Positions 1 through 5,751 of a stretch of DNA of 13,125 nt are shown piece by piece. The translations under genes and the position numbers were made by a program. Source of the DNA: Bdellovibrio sp. (GTDB lineage Bacteria > Bdellovibrionota > Bdellovibrionia > Bdellovibrionales > Bdellovibrionaceae); NCBI GenBank assembly GCA_003176075.1, contig PSRN01000193.1:1-13125 (forward strand). The letters are read 5' to 3'. Within the stretch, counting starts at the first letter, position 1. Every line of letters begins with the position of its first letter. Below the pieces are notes generated by a model, which had not been told where the DNA came from, did no database searches, and saw nothing but the letters and a program-made list of their open reading frames with translations.

Positions 1-1
1 T

Positions 2-808
2 GGCGAGGTCGGTTACGGGCGGCTCCTTGACCCGGATCTTTTGCTGCAAGAGGTGGTTGCCGCCGCCTCGGCCAATTCTTCCTTGGCGCCGTCTTCCCTG
101 TCGCCGTCTTCACAGCCGCGGCCTTCTCAGCCGCGGACTTCCTCCGCCGCGCGCGTGCTCATCACCTTGGGAGGCACCTCGGAACCGATCGACGAAGTTC
201 GCTCCATCACCAACCAGAGCACGGGTCGCACCGGAGTTCGCATTGCCGAGGTTCTTTCCGAGCTGGGTTTTCGCGTGACTTGTTTATGCGCCCGCTTGGC
301 GACGCGCCCATCGGCGGTCGATGAAATTCGTGAGTTTTCAACCTACCGGGAGCTTCGTGAATTATTGCGGCACGAATTGTCGGCCAATTCTTATTGCGCG
401 GTCATTCACGCCGCCGCCGTCAGCGACTACCACGTCGAAGAAGTTCTAATCGGCGGCGTAAGGGTTGAGACCGCAAGCAAAATTCCCTCCGGTGCGGAGC
501 TGACTTTACGACTGGCAAGCAACGAAAAGATCGTGAATCACCTGAGAGAATGGTCGAGCAATAAAGAAATCAATTTGGTGGCATTCAAGATGACCCAGCG
601 GGCACCCTTGGAGGAACGCCTCACGGCGGTGCAACAACTGGTTCAGCAATCGAGCGCGGATTTCGTTGTTCATAATGAATTTTCAGAGCTCACCTCCACA
701 GTCCATCCTTTTATGATTTTTGACCAAGCTTGCAAGGAAATCAAAAAAGGTACGACAAAAGATGAACTGGCTTTGTCTATTGGCGAGCTTCTCACGGAGT
801 TGATATGA
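2..808 (+). CDS. coaBC: CoaBC, C-terminal part (phosphopantothenate-cysteine ligase domain), truncated by window edge
   Basis: Bifunctional CoaBC makes 4'-phosphopantetheine from 4'-phosphopantothenate and cysteine (CTP-dependent CoaB ligation, then CoaC flavin decarboxylation). The reading frame is open to base 2, and its first residues (GEVGYGRLLDP) match the conserved end of the CoaC flavoprotein domain, so the true start lies outside the window. The TTG at 41 is not a real start. A Ser/Pro/Ala-rich linker (about 71-150) joins to the CoaB Rossmann fold: GGTSEP at 170-187, then TNQSTGRTG, AAAVSDYHV and VAFKMT, ending with DFVVHNEF. The linker is longer and more repetitive than the short one I would expect. 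The stop overlaps the coaX start (ATGA at 805-808), implying translational coupling in a CoA operon. The VAFKMT segment stands where many CoaB proteins have a VGFAAET-like stretch, so this is a divergent subtype. Confidence 0.93.
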   Translation, partial: GEVGYGRLLDPDLLLQEVVAAASANSSLAPSSLSPSSQPRPSQPRTSSAARVLITLGGTSEPIDEVRSITNQSTGRTGVRIAEVLSELGFRVTCLCARLATRPSAVDEIREFSTYRELRELLRHELSANSYCAVIHAAAVSDYHVEEVLIGGVRVETASKIPSGAELTLRLASNEKIVNHLREWSSNKEINLVAFKMTQRAPLEERLTAVQQLVQQSSADFVVHNEFSELTSTVHPFMIFDQACKEIKKGTTKDELALSIGELLTELI

Positions 809-1611
809 TTTTGGCTATGGATATAGGCAACAGCCAGATGTTCGGCGGCGTTTTCAAGGGAGAGGACTTGTTGTTTCGCTTTCGCAAAACCTCAAAAACG
901 TCTTCATCGAGCGACGAATACGGAGTCTTTCTGCGTGCCGTACTGCGGGAAAACGGCATCGATCCAAAAATGGTTCAGCAGATCGCCATTTGTTCGGTCG
1001 TCCCGGATGTCATCTATTCTCTTCGGCGCGCCTGTGAGAAATACTTCGATCGCACGCCGTTCATCCTGCAAGCTGGAACGCGCACTGGTTTGAAGGTGAA
1101 GTATCATAATCCGCTGGAGGTCGGCTCCGACCGCATTGCCAACGCCATTGCCGGCATGCATTTGTACGCCAACAAGAATCTGGTCATCGTCGACCTGGGC
1201 ACGGCCACAACCTTCTGTGTCGTCTCCCGAGAGCGCGAGTATTTGGGCGGGGTCATCATCGCTGGACTTCGTCTTTGCATGGAGGCGCTCGAGCGGCAAA
1301 CCGCCAAGCTTCCGACCGTTGAGATTGTCACGCGGAAGGAGACTTTGGGGCAATCGACGGTCGAGAGCATTCAGTCGGGTCTTTTCTTTGGTCATTTGGG
1401 CCAGATCAAGGAAATCTCCCAACGGCTGGCGGCGGAGTGTTTTCGGGGCGAAAAACCATTTGTTGTGGGAACCGGGGGTTTTGCGCCCCTTTTTGAGAAA
1501 GAAAAAATTTTCGATGTCATTCAGCCCGATCTGGTCTTGAAAGGTTTGCGTCGGGCGATTGAAATGAATACACCCGTGGCGTCTGCGGAGGTGCTGAAAG
1601 CACCGACTTAG
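805..1611 (+). CDS. coaX: Type III pantothenate kinase
   Basis: CoaX catalyses the first committed step of CoA synthesis, ATP-dependent phosphorylation of pantothenate. Unlike type I CoaA, the type III enzyme generally needs a monovalent cation and is not inhibited by CoA. The 268-residue length is normal. Visible family motifs are the N-terminal phosphate-binding DIGNS (residues 6-10), the SVVP segment (64-67), GSDRIANAI (107-115) with the catalytic-region Asp109, and DLGTATTF (130-137), followed by the LGG loop near 148. The ATG at 805 overlaps the coaBC stop by four bases, and this coupling fixes the start. The gene sits between coaBC and panD, so the operon covers three steps of the pantothenate/CoA route. 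In the second glycine loop the usual PG is replaced by AG (IIAG), a mild deviation. Confidence 0.94.
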   Translation: MILAMDIGNSQMFGGVFKGEDLLFRFRKTSKTSSSSDEYGVFLRAVLRENGIDPKMVQQIAICSVVPDVIYSLRRACEKYFDRTPFILQAGTRTGLKVKYHNPLEVGSDRIANAIAGMHLYANKNLVIVDLGTATTFCVVSREREYLGGVIIAGLRLCMEALERQTAKLPTVEIVTRKETLGQSTVESIQSGLFFGHLGQIKEISQRLAAECFRGEKPFVVGTGGFAPLFEKEKIFDVIQPDLVLKGLRRAIEMNTPVASAEVLKAPT

Positions 1612-1640
1612 GCAGCGCCGCCCACGCTGTGAGGCCAACC

Positions 1641-2009
1641 ATGAACTTGTCCATGTTGAGATGTAAGATTCACCGAGCCGTTGTGACTGACGCGGATTTG
1701 AATTATGAAGGGTCTATTTCCATCGATCCTGATTTAATCGCGGCGGCGGGGCTGCATATTTTTGAACGAGTTGATATCTACAATATCAACAATGGAGCAC
1801 GATTTTCGACCTACGTGATCAAAGGAAAACCTGGCGAAATCTGTCTCAATGGAGCGGCAGCCCGTCATGTTCAAAAAAGCGACCTGGTGATCATTTGTTC
1901 TTATTGCGGGGTTTCCGCCGAGGAAGCATCTCGCCACCAGGCCCGCATTGTTTTTGTCGATGAAAAGAATCAAGTCCAAAGGATCAATGAAAAGGAGGCT
2001 TTGTCATGA
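1641..2009 (+). CDS. panD: Aspartate 1-decarboxylase (pyruvoyl enzyme precursor)
   Basis: PanD decarboxylates L-aspartate to beta-alanine, the amine half of pantothenate. The proenzyme cleaves itself between Gly and Ser to form an N-terminal pyruvoyl group. I chose ATG 1641 (122 aa) over GTG 1629 for two reasons: GAGG at 1631-1634 is well spaced, and this start places the cleavage site YEG-S exactly at Gly24-Ser25, the numbering of the E. coli enzyme. Other matches to the family are KIHRAVVTDADL (9-20), NINNGARFSTY, the conserved NGAAA segment, and VIICSYCGV in the C-terminal half. It follows coaX by 29 bases, and its TGA overlaps the msrB ATG. All residues expected for self-processing are present, so it should be functional. 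Confidence 0.95.
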   Translation: MNLSMLRCKIHRAVVTDADLNYEGSISIDPDLIAAAGLHIFERVDIYNINNGARFSTYVIKGKPGEICLNGAAARHVQKSDLVIICSYCGVSAEEASRHQARIVFVDEKNQVQRINEKEALS

Positions 2010-2632
2010 AATTGTTCGCAGTCGGGCTCCTCAGTTCGAAGATGCTGATCGATGTTCTTTTGAGCGTCCCGCTGATGGCCAAGCCGGGCAAGGTGCCCGA
2101 TCCCGCGGCCAAGGACGAAGCGTGGTCCGCCAAGAAATTTCACAAGCCGAGCAAAGAGGAGTTGCGTAAGACGCTGACCCCGCTACAGTTCGAAGTCACG
2201 CAAGAGAAAGGAACGGAACGCCCTTTTGAAAATGAGTTCTGGCACAACAAAGAAGAAGGCATCTACGTCGACAGTGTGTCGGGGGAGCCCCTCTTCAGCT
2301 CGCGTGACAAGTTTGACTCGGGCACGGGCTGGCCCAGCTTCACCCGCCCCTTGGTTAAAGAAAATCTGGTGGAGCGCAAAGACGAGAGTCTGCTTCCGGC
2401 GCGCACCGAGGTTCGCAGTAAGTATGCGGATTCCCACTTGGGTCACGTGTTTGCCGACGGACCCGCGCCCACCGGGCTTCGTTACTGCATGAATTCCGCC
2501 GCCCTGAAATTCATCCCGAAATCAAAAATGAAAGAGTCAGGTTATGGTGAATATTTGCAGGCTTTCGCGGAGACCAAATCGCAGACCAAATCGCAGACCA
2601 AATCGCAGACAAAATCAGGGAAAAATCCCTAA
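2006..2632 (+). CDS. msrB: Peptide-methionine (R)-S-oxide reductase, one-cysteine, zinc-site-less, possibly exported
   Basis: MsrB repairs oxidised methionine (R-sulfoxide) in proteins. The SelR fold is clear: residues 72-80 (RPFENEFWH), GEPLFSSRDKFDSGTGWPSF (93-112), SHLGHVFADGPAPTGLRYCMNS (143-164). The nucleophile is Cys161 in RYCMNS, and it is the only cysteine in the 208 residues. Both CxxC zinc pairs are absent (VDSVSG and VRSKYADS replace them), and there is no resolving Cys for a thioredoxin-recycled disulfide. The N-terminus (MKLFAVGLLSS..., hydrophobic to about residue 24) could be a signal peptide or anchor, but it contains internal Lys and Asp, so export is tentative. The C-terminus ends in a QTKS repeat tail. 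The start overlaps panD (ATGA, 2006-2009), which is odd company for a repair enzyme. The TAA stop is also the left target duplication of the adjacent MITE. Confidence 0.92.
   Translation: MKLFAVGLLSSKMLIDVLLSVPLMAKPGKVPDPAAKDEAWSAKKFHKPSKEELRKTLTPLQFEVTQEKGTERPFENEFWHNKEEGIYVDSVSGEPLFSSRDKFDSGTGWPSFTRPLVKENLVERKDESLLPARTEVRSKYADSHLGHVFADGPAPTGLRYCMNSAALKFIPKSKMKESGYGEYLQAFAETKSQTKSQTKSQTKSGKNP
2571..2618 (+). repeat. 12-bp tandem repeat, four units, inside msrB
   Basis: Units of agaccaaatcgc start at 2571, 2583 and 2595 and are identical; a fourth diverged unit lies at 2607-2618. They encode the hydrophilic, Lys-rich TKSQ repeat tail of MsrB, after the folded domain has ended. The period is a multiple of three, so copy-number change would alter only tail length. 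Slippage is the likely origin. Confidence 0.9.
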
Positions 2633-2793
2633 GAGCCTATCTCTAAATTCGCTTTCGAGCTGATTTTCATTAGTTTGATTTATACCGAGGCGAGACGACG
2701 ACGGCTATCCAGAGGAGATAACCGGAGGAGGAACAACGAAGGTATAAGTCAAACTAACGAAAATCAGCCGAAATGGAATTTAGAGGTAGGCTC
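2633..2793. mobile_element. 161-bp MITE with ~54-bp terminal inverted repeats and TAA target duplication
   Basis: The left arm (2633-2686) and the reverse complement of the right arm (2741-2793) match at 48 of 54 aligned positions. They differ at four substitutions in the shared frame, one adjacent base change and one single-base indel. Both ends read GAGCCTA inward. The element is flanked by TAA at 2630-2632 and at 2794-2796, consistent with a 3-bp TNA target duplication such as is known for some IS5-superfamily groups (IS1031/ISL2-like). There is no transposase or credible ORF inside. The 54-bp centre is purine-rich and holds a smaller stem (2702-2709 with 2717-2724, one mismatch). Transcribed RNA from either side would fold into a very long hairpin, so it may act as a bidirectional transcript end between the convergent msrB and the gene at 2807-4072. 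The family assignment is inference; the inverted repeat and duplication are directly visible. Confidence 0.82.
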
Positions 2794-2802
2794 TAAAGGC
2801 GA

Positions 2803-2830
2803 TACATCACAACCGGTACATCACCACCGG
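2803..2830. repeat. 14-bp tandem duplication at the 3' end of the minus-strand gene
   Basis: TACATCACAACCGG (2803-2816) is followed directly by TACATCACCACCGG (2817-2830), differing at one base. It straddles the stop codon (TGA, 2807-2809) of the minus-strand gene. Because 14 is not a multiple of three, the duplication changed the frame of what follows. Confidence 0.85.
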
Positions 2831-4072
2831 TTCAACGGTCCCCACCCACCGGCCCGTACCCAGCTCGTGATCAAGGCTTAAATTTTTCAAAAGACCGACC
2901 TTGGTGAAGTTCCTCACTGAGGTGGCTTCAAACAGACCGCCGACCGTGCGCGGGTGAACTCCGCTTCGTGAAAGAACCAGCCGCAATGATGGCCAATGAA
3001 AGTGAATAAAGGGAGTTTGCACGTAATGACTCGCAAAATCCGTCGTGCTCTTAAGGGCGCGGAGAACAAAATCCGGTGAAATTTTGCCGCAATGTTTGAC
3101 CAATATCAGGTGCTCAAATTGGAAACCCAGCAAGTCCAATTCAGGAAGATCCGGCAATTGGCAGCGAATCAGCATGAGTTTGCCCACGTGCAGTTTCGCG
3201 AGTTCGGTTCGTTGAACCGGAGCCGCCAAAAACGGCAGTTGGGCTTTTCCCGGCGTCATGGAGGTGATGTGACGCTGACCGAACTCTCGTGCCAGCGAGT
3301 TTTCCAGATTTTCTTCCACATCCACCGCATAGGCCACATTCCATTCCCTGCTTTCTGGCGAATACCCCAGGGCTTCCGCTTTTTGTTTGATTTTGGGCGC
3401 CAGGAGCCAGGTCGAGTTCGGCGCCGTCAGCGGCCGATCAGTGACTGACCTTGGGGGTCCTGATACCTGCCCCCCTCCCTGAGGCCCCTGAGGCCGTGAG
3501 AGGCGCGCCCGCCAGTCCACGACAAATTCATTTCGCTCGCGCAAGTTCATGTCCAAAAACGTGGAGTGAAGAATCGACAGCCAAGTTCTGCTTTCGAAGG
3601 AAACATTGGCCGCGCGAACCGGTTGGTTGGTTATCCAACGTTCGATCAAGAGCTGGGTCAGAAGTTCCTGTTCGAAGCTGGGCTTTGAGCGCCAAAGGAT
3701 TTTGTTGAGGAGTTGAATTTCGAGTTGATCGGTGCCGGTGAGCTCGTCCCGCCGCAGGGAAATCTCGTTGACGGACCCCTTCGCCGGCGTTTCGCCGCCC
3801 GAAGCTGATGGGACGACATTCAACTCCTGCACCGTGCGCTCCAGCTTTTTTAACCGGGCACTGACCTGGGGAAGCACTTCGCTGGCCCATTCGTCATAGG
3901 AGGCTTTGCGATGAAGCCGGCAGGAATAAAGCTCCCCTGATTCAACCCGGATGACTTGGACCAAATCCGAACTAAAGCAGGGTGGCGAGCGAAGAAGCGA
4001 AACCAAAACCGCGCTAGAGAGCAGCAGCCCGCCGAGCAGAACCACCAACCATGGATGATGAGAAGTCCCCAT
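2807..4072 (-). CDS. Membrane-anchored protein of unknown function
   Basis: I do not recognise this family. From ATG 4072 the protein is 421 residues: a short cytoplasmic MGTSHHP, one hydrophobic segment (about residues 7-27, WLVVLLGGLLLSSAVLVSLL), then a large, mostly hydrophilic domain. An N-in orientation would put that domain in the periplasm. After the anchor come a possible short coiled coil (VSARLKKLERTVQEL), a Pro/Gly/Gln-rich linker near the middle (RPQGPQGGGQVSGPP), and a C-terminal half with alternating hydrophobic leucines (ELDLLGFQFEHLILVKHCG). A TTG at 4111 would add 13 residues; neither start has a convincing ribosome site, but ATG 4072 puts the membrane segment close to the terminus. 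The gene converges on msrB across the MITE. A function in envelope biology would be only a guess. Confidence 0.72.
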   Translation of the reverse strand: MGTSHHPWLVVLLGGLLLSSAVLVSLLRSPPCFSSDLVQVIRVESGELYSCRLHRKASYDEWASEVLPQVSARLKKLERTVQELNVVPSASGGETPAKGSVNEISLRRDELTGTDQLEIQLLNKILWRSKPSFEQELLTQLLIERWITNQPVRAANVSFESRTWLSILHSTFLDMNLRERNEFVVDWRARLSRPQGPQGGGQVSGPPRSVTDRPLTAPNSTWLLAPKIKQKAEALGYSPESREWNVAYAVDVEENLENSLAREFGQRHITSMTPGKAQLPFLAAPVQRTELAKLHVGKLMLIRCQLPDLPELDLLGFQFEHLILVKHCGKISPDFVLRALKSTTDFASHYVQTPFIHFHWPSLRLVLSRSGVHPRTVGGLFEATSVRNFTKVGLLKNLSLDHELGTGRWVGTVEPVVMYRL

Positions 4073-4184
4073 GCCACGCAATATAGCTGAGAAAAGTCGT
4101 TTCTGCCGCAATATGTCATTACGAGTGAAAATTTTTCAGGTGGGGTAAATCTTGAAGGTTGAACCGACGGAAGAACTTTCAGGC

Positions 4185-4670
4185 CTACAAAAGTGAACGG
4201 AACATGACAAATGCGTCCACAAAGCCCCTTGAGGGATGGCGAAACACCTGAGGCAGACGGCCGACGATTTCAAAACCCATGAATTGCCAGAGATGAACGG
4301 CCCTTTCATTCGTGCTTACCACGAAGTTAAATTGCATGCCCCGATAGCCGAGGGACTGCGCGCGCTCAATTGAATGTTCGCACATTTGTCGACCGACTCC
4401 GCGACCCTGAGCCGTTTGAGCTATCATATAACCACAATTTGCTATGTGATTCCCTCCCCCCGAATGGTTGGCCCGCAGAAAATAGGTTCCCAGGAGTTCA
4501 TTTCCGTCGGTTGCAACAAAAGTCTCTTGCTTGGAATTCATCCAGTAAGCGAGAGCCTCATCCTGACTCATATCACGGGGAAGAGCATAGGTTTCACCCG
4601 CCCGAATGATCGGCTCCATCACCTTCCAGATTTCGGCGGCGTCGTCAAGTTTCGCGGGTCTCATGTGCAT
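4185..4670 (-). CDS. GNAT family N-acetyltransferase
   Basis: A complete 161-residue single-domain GNAT that should transfer an acetyl group from acetyl-CoA to an amine. The acetyl-CoA pyrophosphate loop is QGRGVG (residues 88-93), preceded by the beta-strand segment NCGYMIA and followed by the helix RQMCEHSIERAQSLG. The C-terminal part, FNFVVSTNERAVHLWQFMGF (115-133) and the tail RHPSRGFVDAFVM, resembles small GNATs annotated as amino-acid or phosphinothricin-type acyltransferases, but the substrate cannot be read from sequence. The start at 4670 is supported by AGGAGG nine bases upstream; the nearby ATG at 4664 is too distant. It lies 31 bases downstream of the small gene at 4702-5034 on the same strand, so the two probably share a transcript. 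Confidence 0.9.
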   Translation of the reverse strand: MHMRPAKLDDAAEIWKVMEPIIRAGETYALPRDMSQDEALAYWMNSKQETFVATDGNELLGTYFLRANHSGGGNHIANCGYMIAQTAQGRGVGRQMCEHSIERAQSLGYRGMQFNFVVSTNERAVHLWQFMGFEIVGRLPQVFRHPSRGFVDAFVMFRSLL

Positions 4671-4701
4671 ACTGAGTGTCCTCCTGGGTGTTCTGCTGTT
4701 T

Positions 4702-5034
4702 TCAATTCGACGGCGAAAGGCTTGGAGGGGAAGCGGTGGTTATTGTCTCATCAGCGGCAGCCGCCAACGAAGCCAACGAACCAGTGATGTCGCTGTGGAT
4801 GATCCCGAGCATCCGCCGCTCCGGTGCAATCGCAGTTTCTCCATCGATCCGGCTCAGTGTACGACTGATTAGTTCATCATAGGGCTGGGCCAAGGTTGGC
4901 GCGACAAGTTCATTGAGTCGCTTAGTTCGGTCAGGACCTGCCGCTTCCAAAAGGGCAAGGACCGCTTGGATATTTCTGTCCGCTCTTTCCGCCCAATAGT
5001 TTTTGCCAGTAAGAGTTAGAAGGGTGGATTTCAT
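4702..5034 (-). CDS. Small conserved-looking protein of unknown function (110 aa)
   Basis: The family is not recognised. The ATG at 5034 has a strong ribosome site (GGAGG, seven bases upstream), which argues for a real gene. The sequence is Ala/Leu/Glu-rich with no signal peptide or membrane segment and is probably mostly helical: NIQAVLALLEAAG, then KRLNELVAPTLAQ and YDELISRTLSRID. The C-terminus (TITTASPPSLSPSN) looks disordered. No cysteine, metal motif or nucleotide loop is visible. It is the first gene of a probable two-gene leftward unit with the GNAT gene and is divergent from the dioxygenase pair. I considered an antitoxin role because some GNAT toxins are paired with small upstream antitoxins, but no ribbon-helix-helix pattern is visible and the gap is not an overlap. 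Confidence 0.7.
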   Translation of the reverse strand: MKSTLLTLTGKNYWAERADRNIQAVLALLEAAGPDRTKRLNELVAPTLAQPYDELISRTLSRIDGETAIAPERRMLGIIHSDITGSLASLAAAADETITTASPPSLSPSN

Positions 5035-5214
5035 GGGGGGTCCTCCAGGGAATCGAATTAGCCTGTTCTCATAACAGAATACCGGGATAGCGTTACTGGA
5101 TTCAGCGAAATTGGAAACATTTCAGGTCAGCCAGAAGTATCCAACTCACTATGTCCTTGTTTTGCGAAGGTTTTCTATGTGCAATCGAGAGAGAAGAAAC
5201 GGGAGATGCCACCA
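5035..5214. promoter_or_regulatory. Divergent intergenic region with a small inverted repeat
   Basis: This 180-bp gap separates the leftward 4702-5034/GNAT pair from the rightward dioxygenase pair, so promoters for both must lie here. CTGTT-ctcat-AACAG (5063-5077) is a perfect 5-bp inverted repeat that could be an operator; its spacing is one base short of an E. coli-type LexA box, so I do not call it one. I could not pick confident -35/-10 pairs on either strand. Confidence 0.35.
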
Positions 5215-5751
5215 ATGTCCACTCCAGCAATCAAGCGACCAGGAAAAATGTTGTCCGAATTGTTGGTGCAACTCGAACGGGCCGGCGAAGTCACGAGCCA
5301 GTCATTGGTCCAACTGCTGGCCAGGTTCCCCCTCGGTGAGGATGATCTTTTACACTGGATTTCTTTTTCCCAGGATCACTACGTGCGAACCCGCGTTCAC
5401 CTGACGCCGAATTATGAGATTTTCTGTTGCTGTTGGTTGCCGGGTCAATTCAGCCCCATACATGATCACTTTAGTTCCGCCGCCGCCATTCAAGTCATCA
5501 AGGGCACGGCGACAGAAACTCTTTATCAATACAAAAGCCAAGGGAAAGTCGTAAGAACAGAGAGTCGAGAGCGTCGGCAGGGAACAGTGTACGGCGAGGC
5601 GAATCTTATTCATGAACTTGGTAACGCGCCATCCTCATCCAAAGAGCTGGTGACCCTTCATGTTTATTTTCCACCCTTTCCCACGGTGAATGGCGGCGTT
5701 TATGAGGGAGGAAGAGTCTTACATGAATGGATTCCGACAAAGCAAAATTGA
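5215..5751 (+). CDS. Cysteine dioxygenase-type cupin (thiol dioxygenase)
   Basis: Type I cysteine dioxygenases are mononuclear iron cupins that oxidise cysteine to cysteine sulfinate with O2. From ATG 5215 the protein is 178 residues. The three iron ligands appear as His83 and His85 in PIHDH and His133 in LIHELG. A segment TLHVYFPPF supplies His149 and Tyr151, matching the SLHLYSPPF signature of mammalian CDO. YVRT (56-59) aligns with the rat YTRN segment, so Arg58 is the probable carboxylate-binding Arg. The position of the Cys that forms the Cys-Tyr crosslink in eukaryotic CDO is Ala here, as in other bacterial enzymes that lack the crosslink. GGGAG at 5201-5205 lies nine bases before ATG 5215, which favours this start over GTG 5179 or ATG 5206. 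It overlaps the flavoprotein gene downstream. A 3-mercaptopropionate or other thiol substrate cannot be excluded. Confidence 0.83.
   Translation: MSTPAIKRPGKMLSELLVQLERAGEVTSQSLVQLLARFPLGEDDLLHWISFSQDHYVRTRVHLTPNYEIFCCCWLPGQFSPIHDHFSSAAAIQVIKGTATETLYQYKSQGKVVRTESRERRQGTVYGEANLIHELGNAPSSSKELVTLHVYFPPFPTVNGGVYEGGRVLHEWIPTKQN

Noticed and set aside
904..1638. Long minus-strand ORF over coaX
   Set aside because: Antisense shadow of coaX; the plus frame has full family motifs.
2675..2881. Plus-strand ORF crossing the MITE
   Set aside because: It runs through the inverted repeats into antisense of the next gene and has no ribosome site or recognisable protein.
4185..5034. Type II toxin-antitoxin system (TacAT-like)
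   Set aside because: The 110-aa protein shows no ribbon-helix-helix pattern, and the genes are 31 bases apart rather than overlapping.
5063..5077. LexA/SOS-box-like inverted repeat CTGTT-ctcat-AACAG
   Set aside because: Spacing gives CTG-N9-CAG, not CTG-N10-CAG, and the adjacent genes are not DNA-damage genes.
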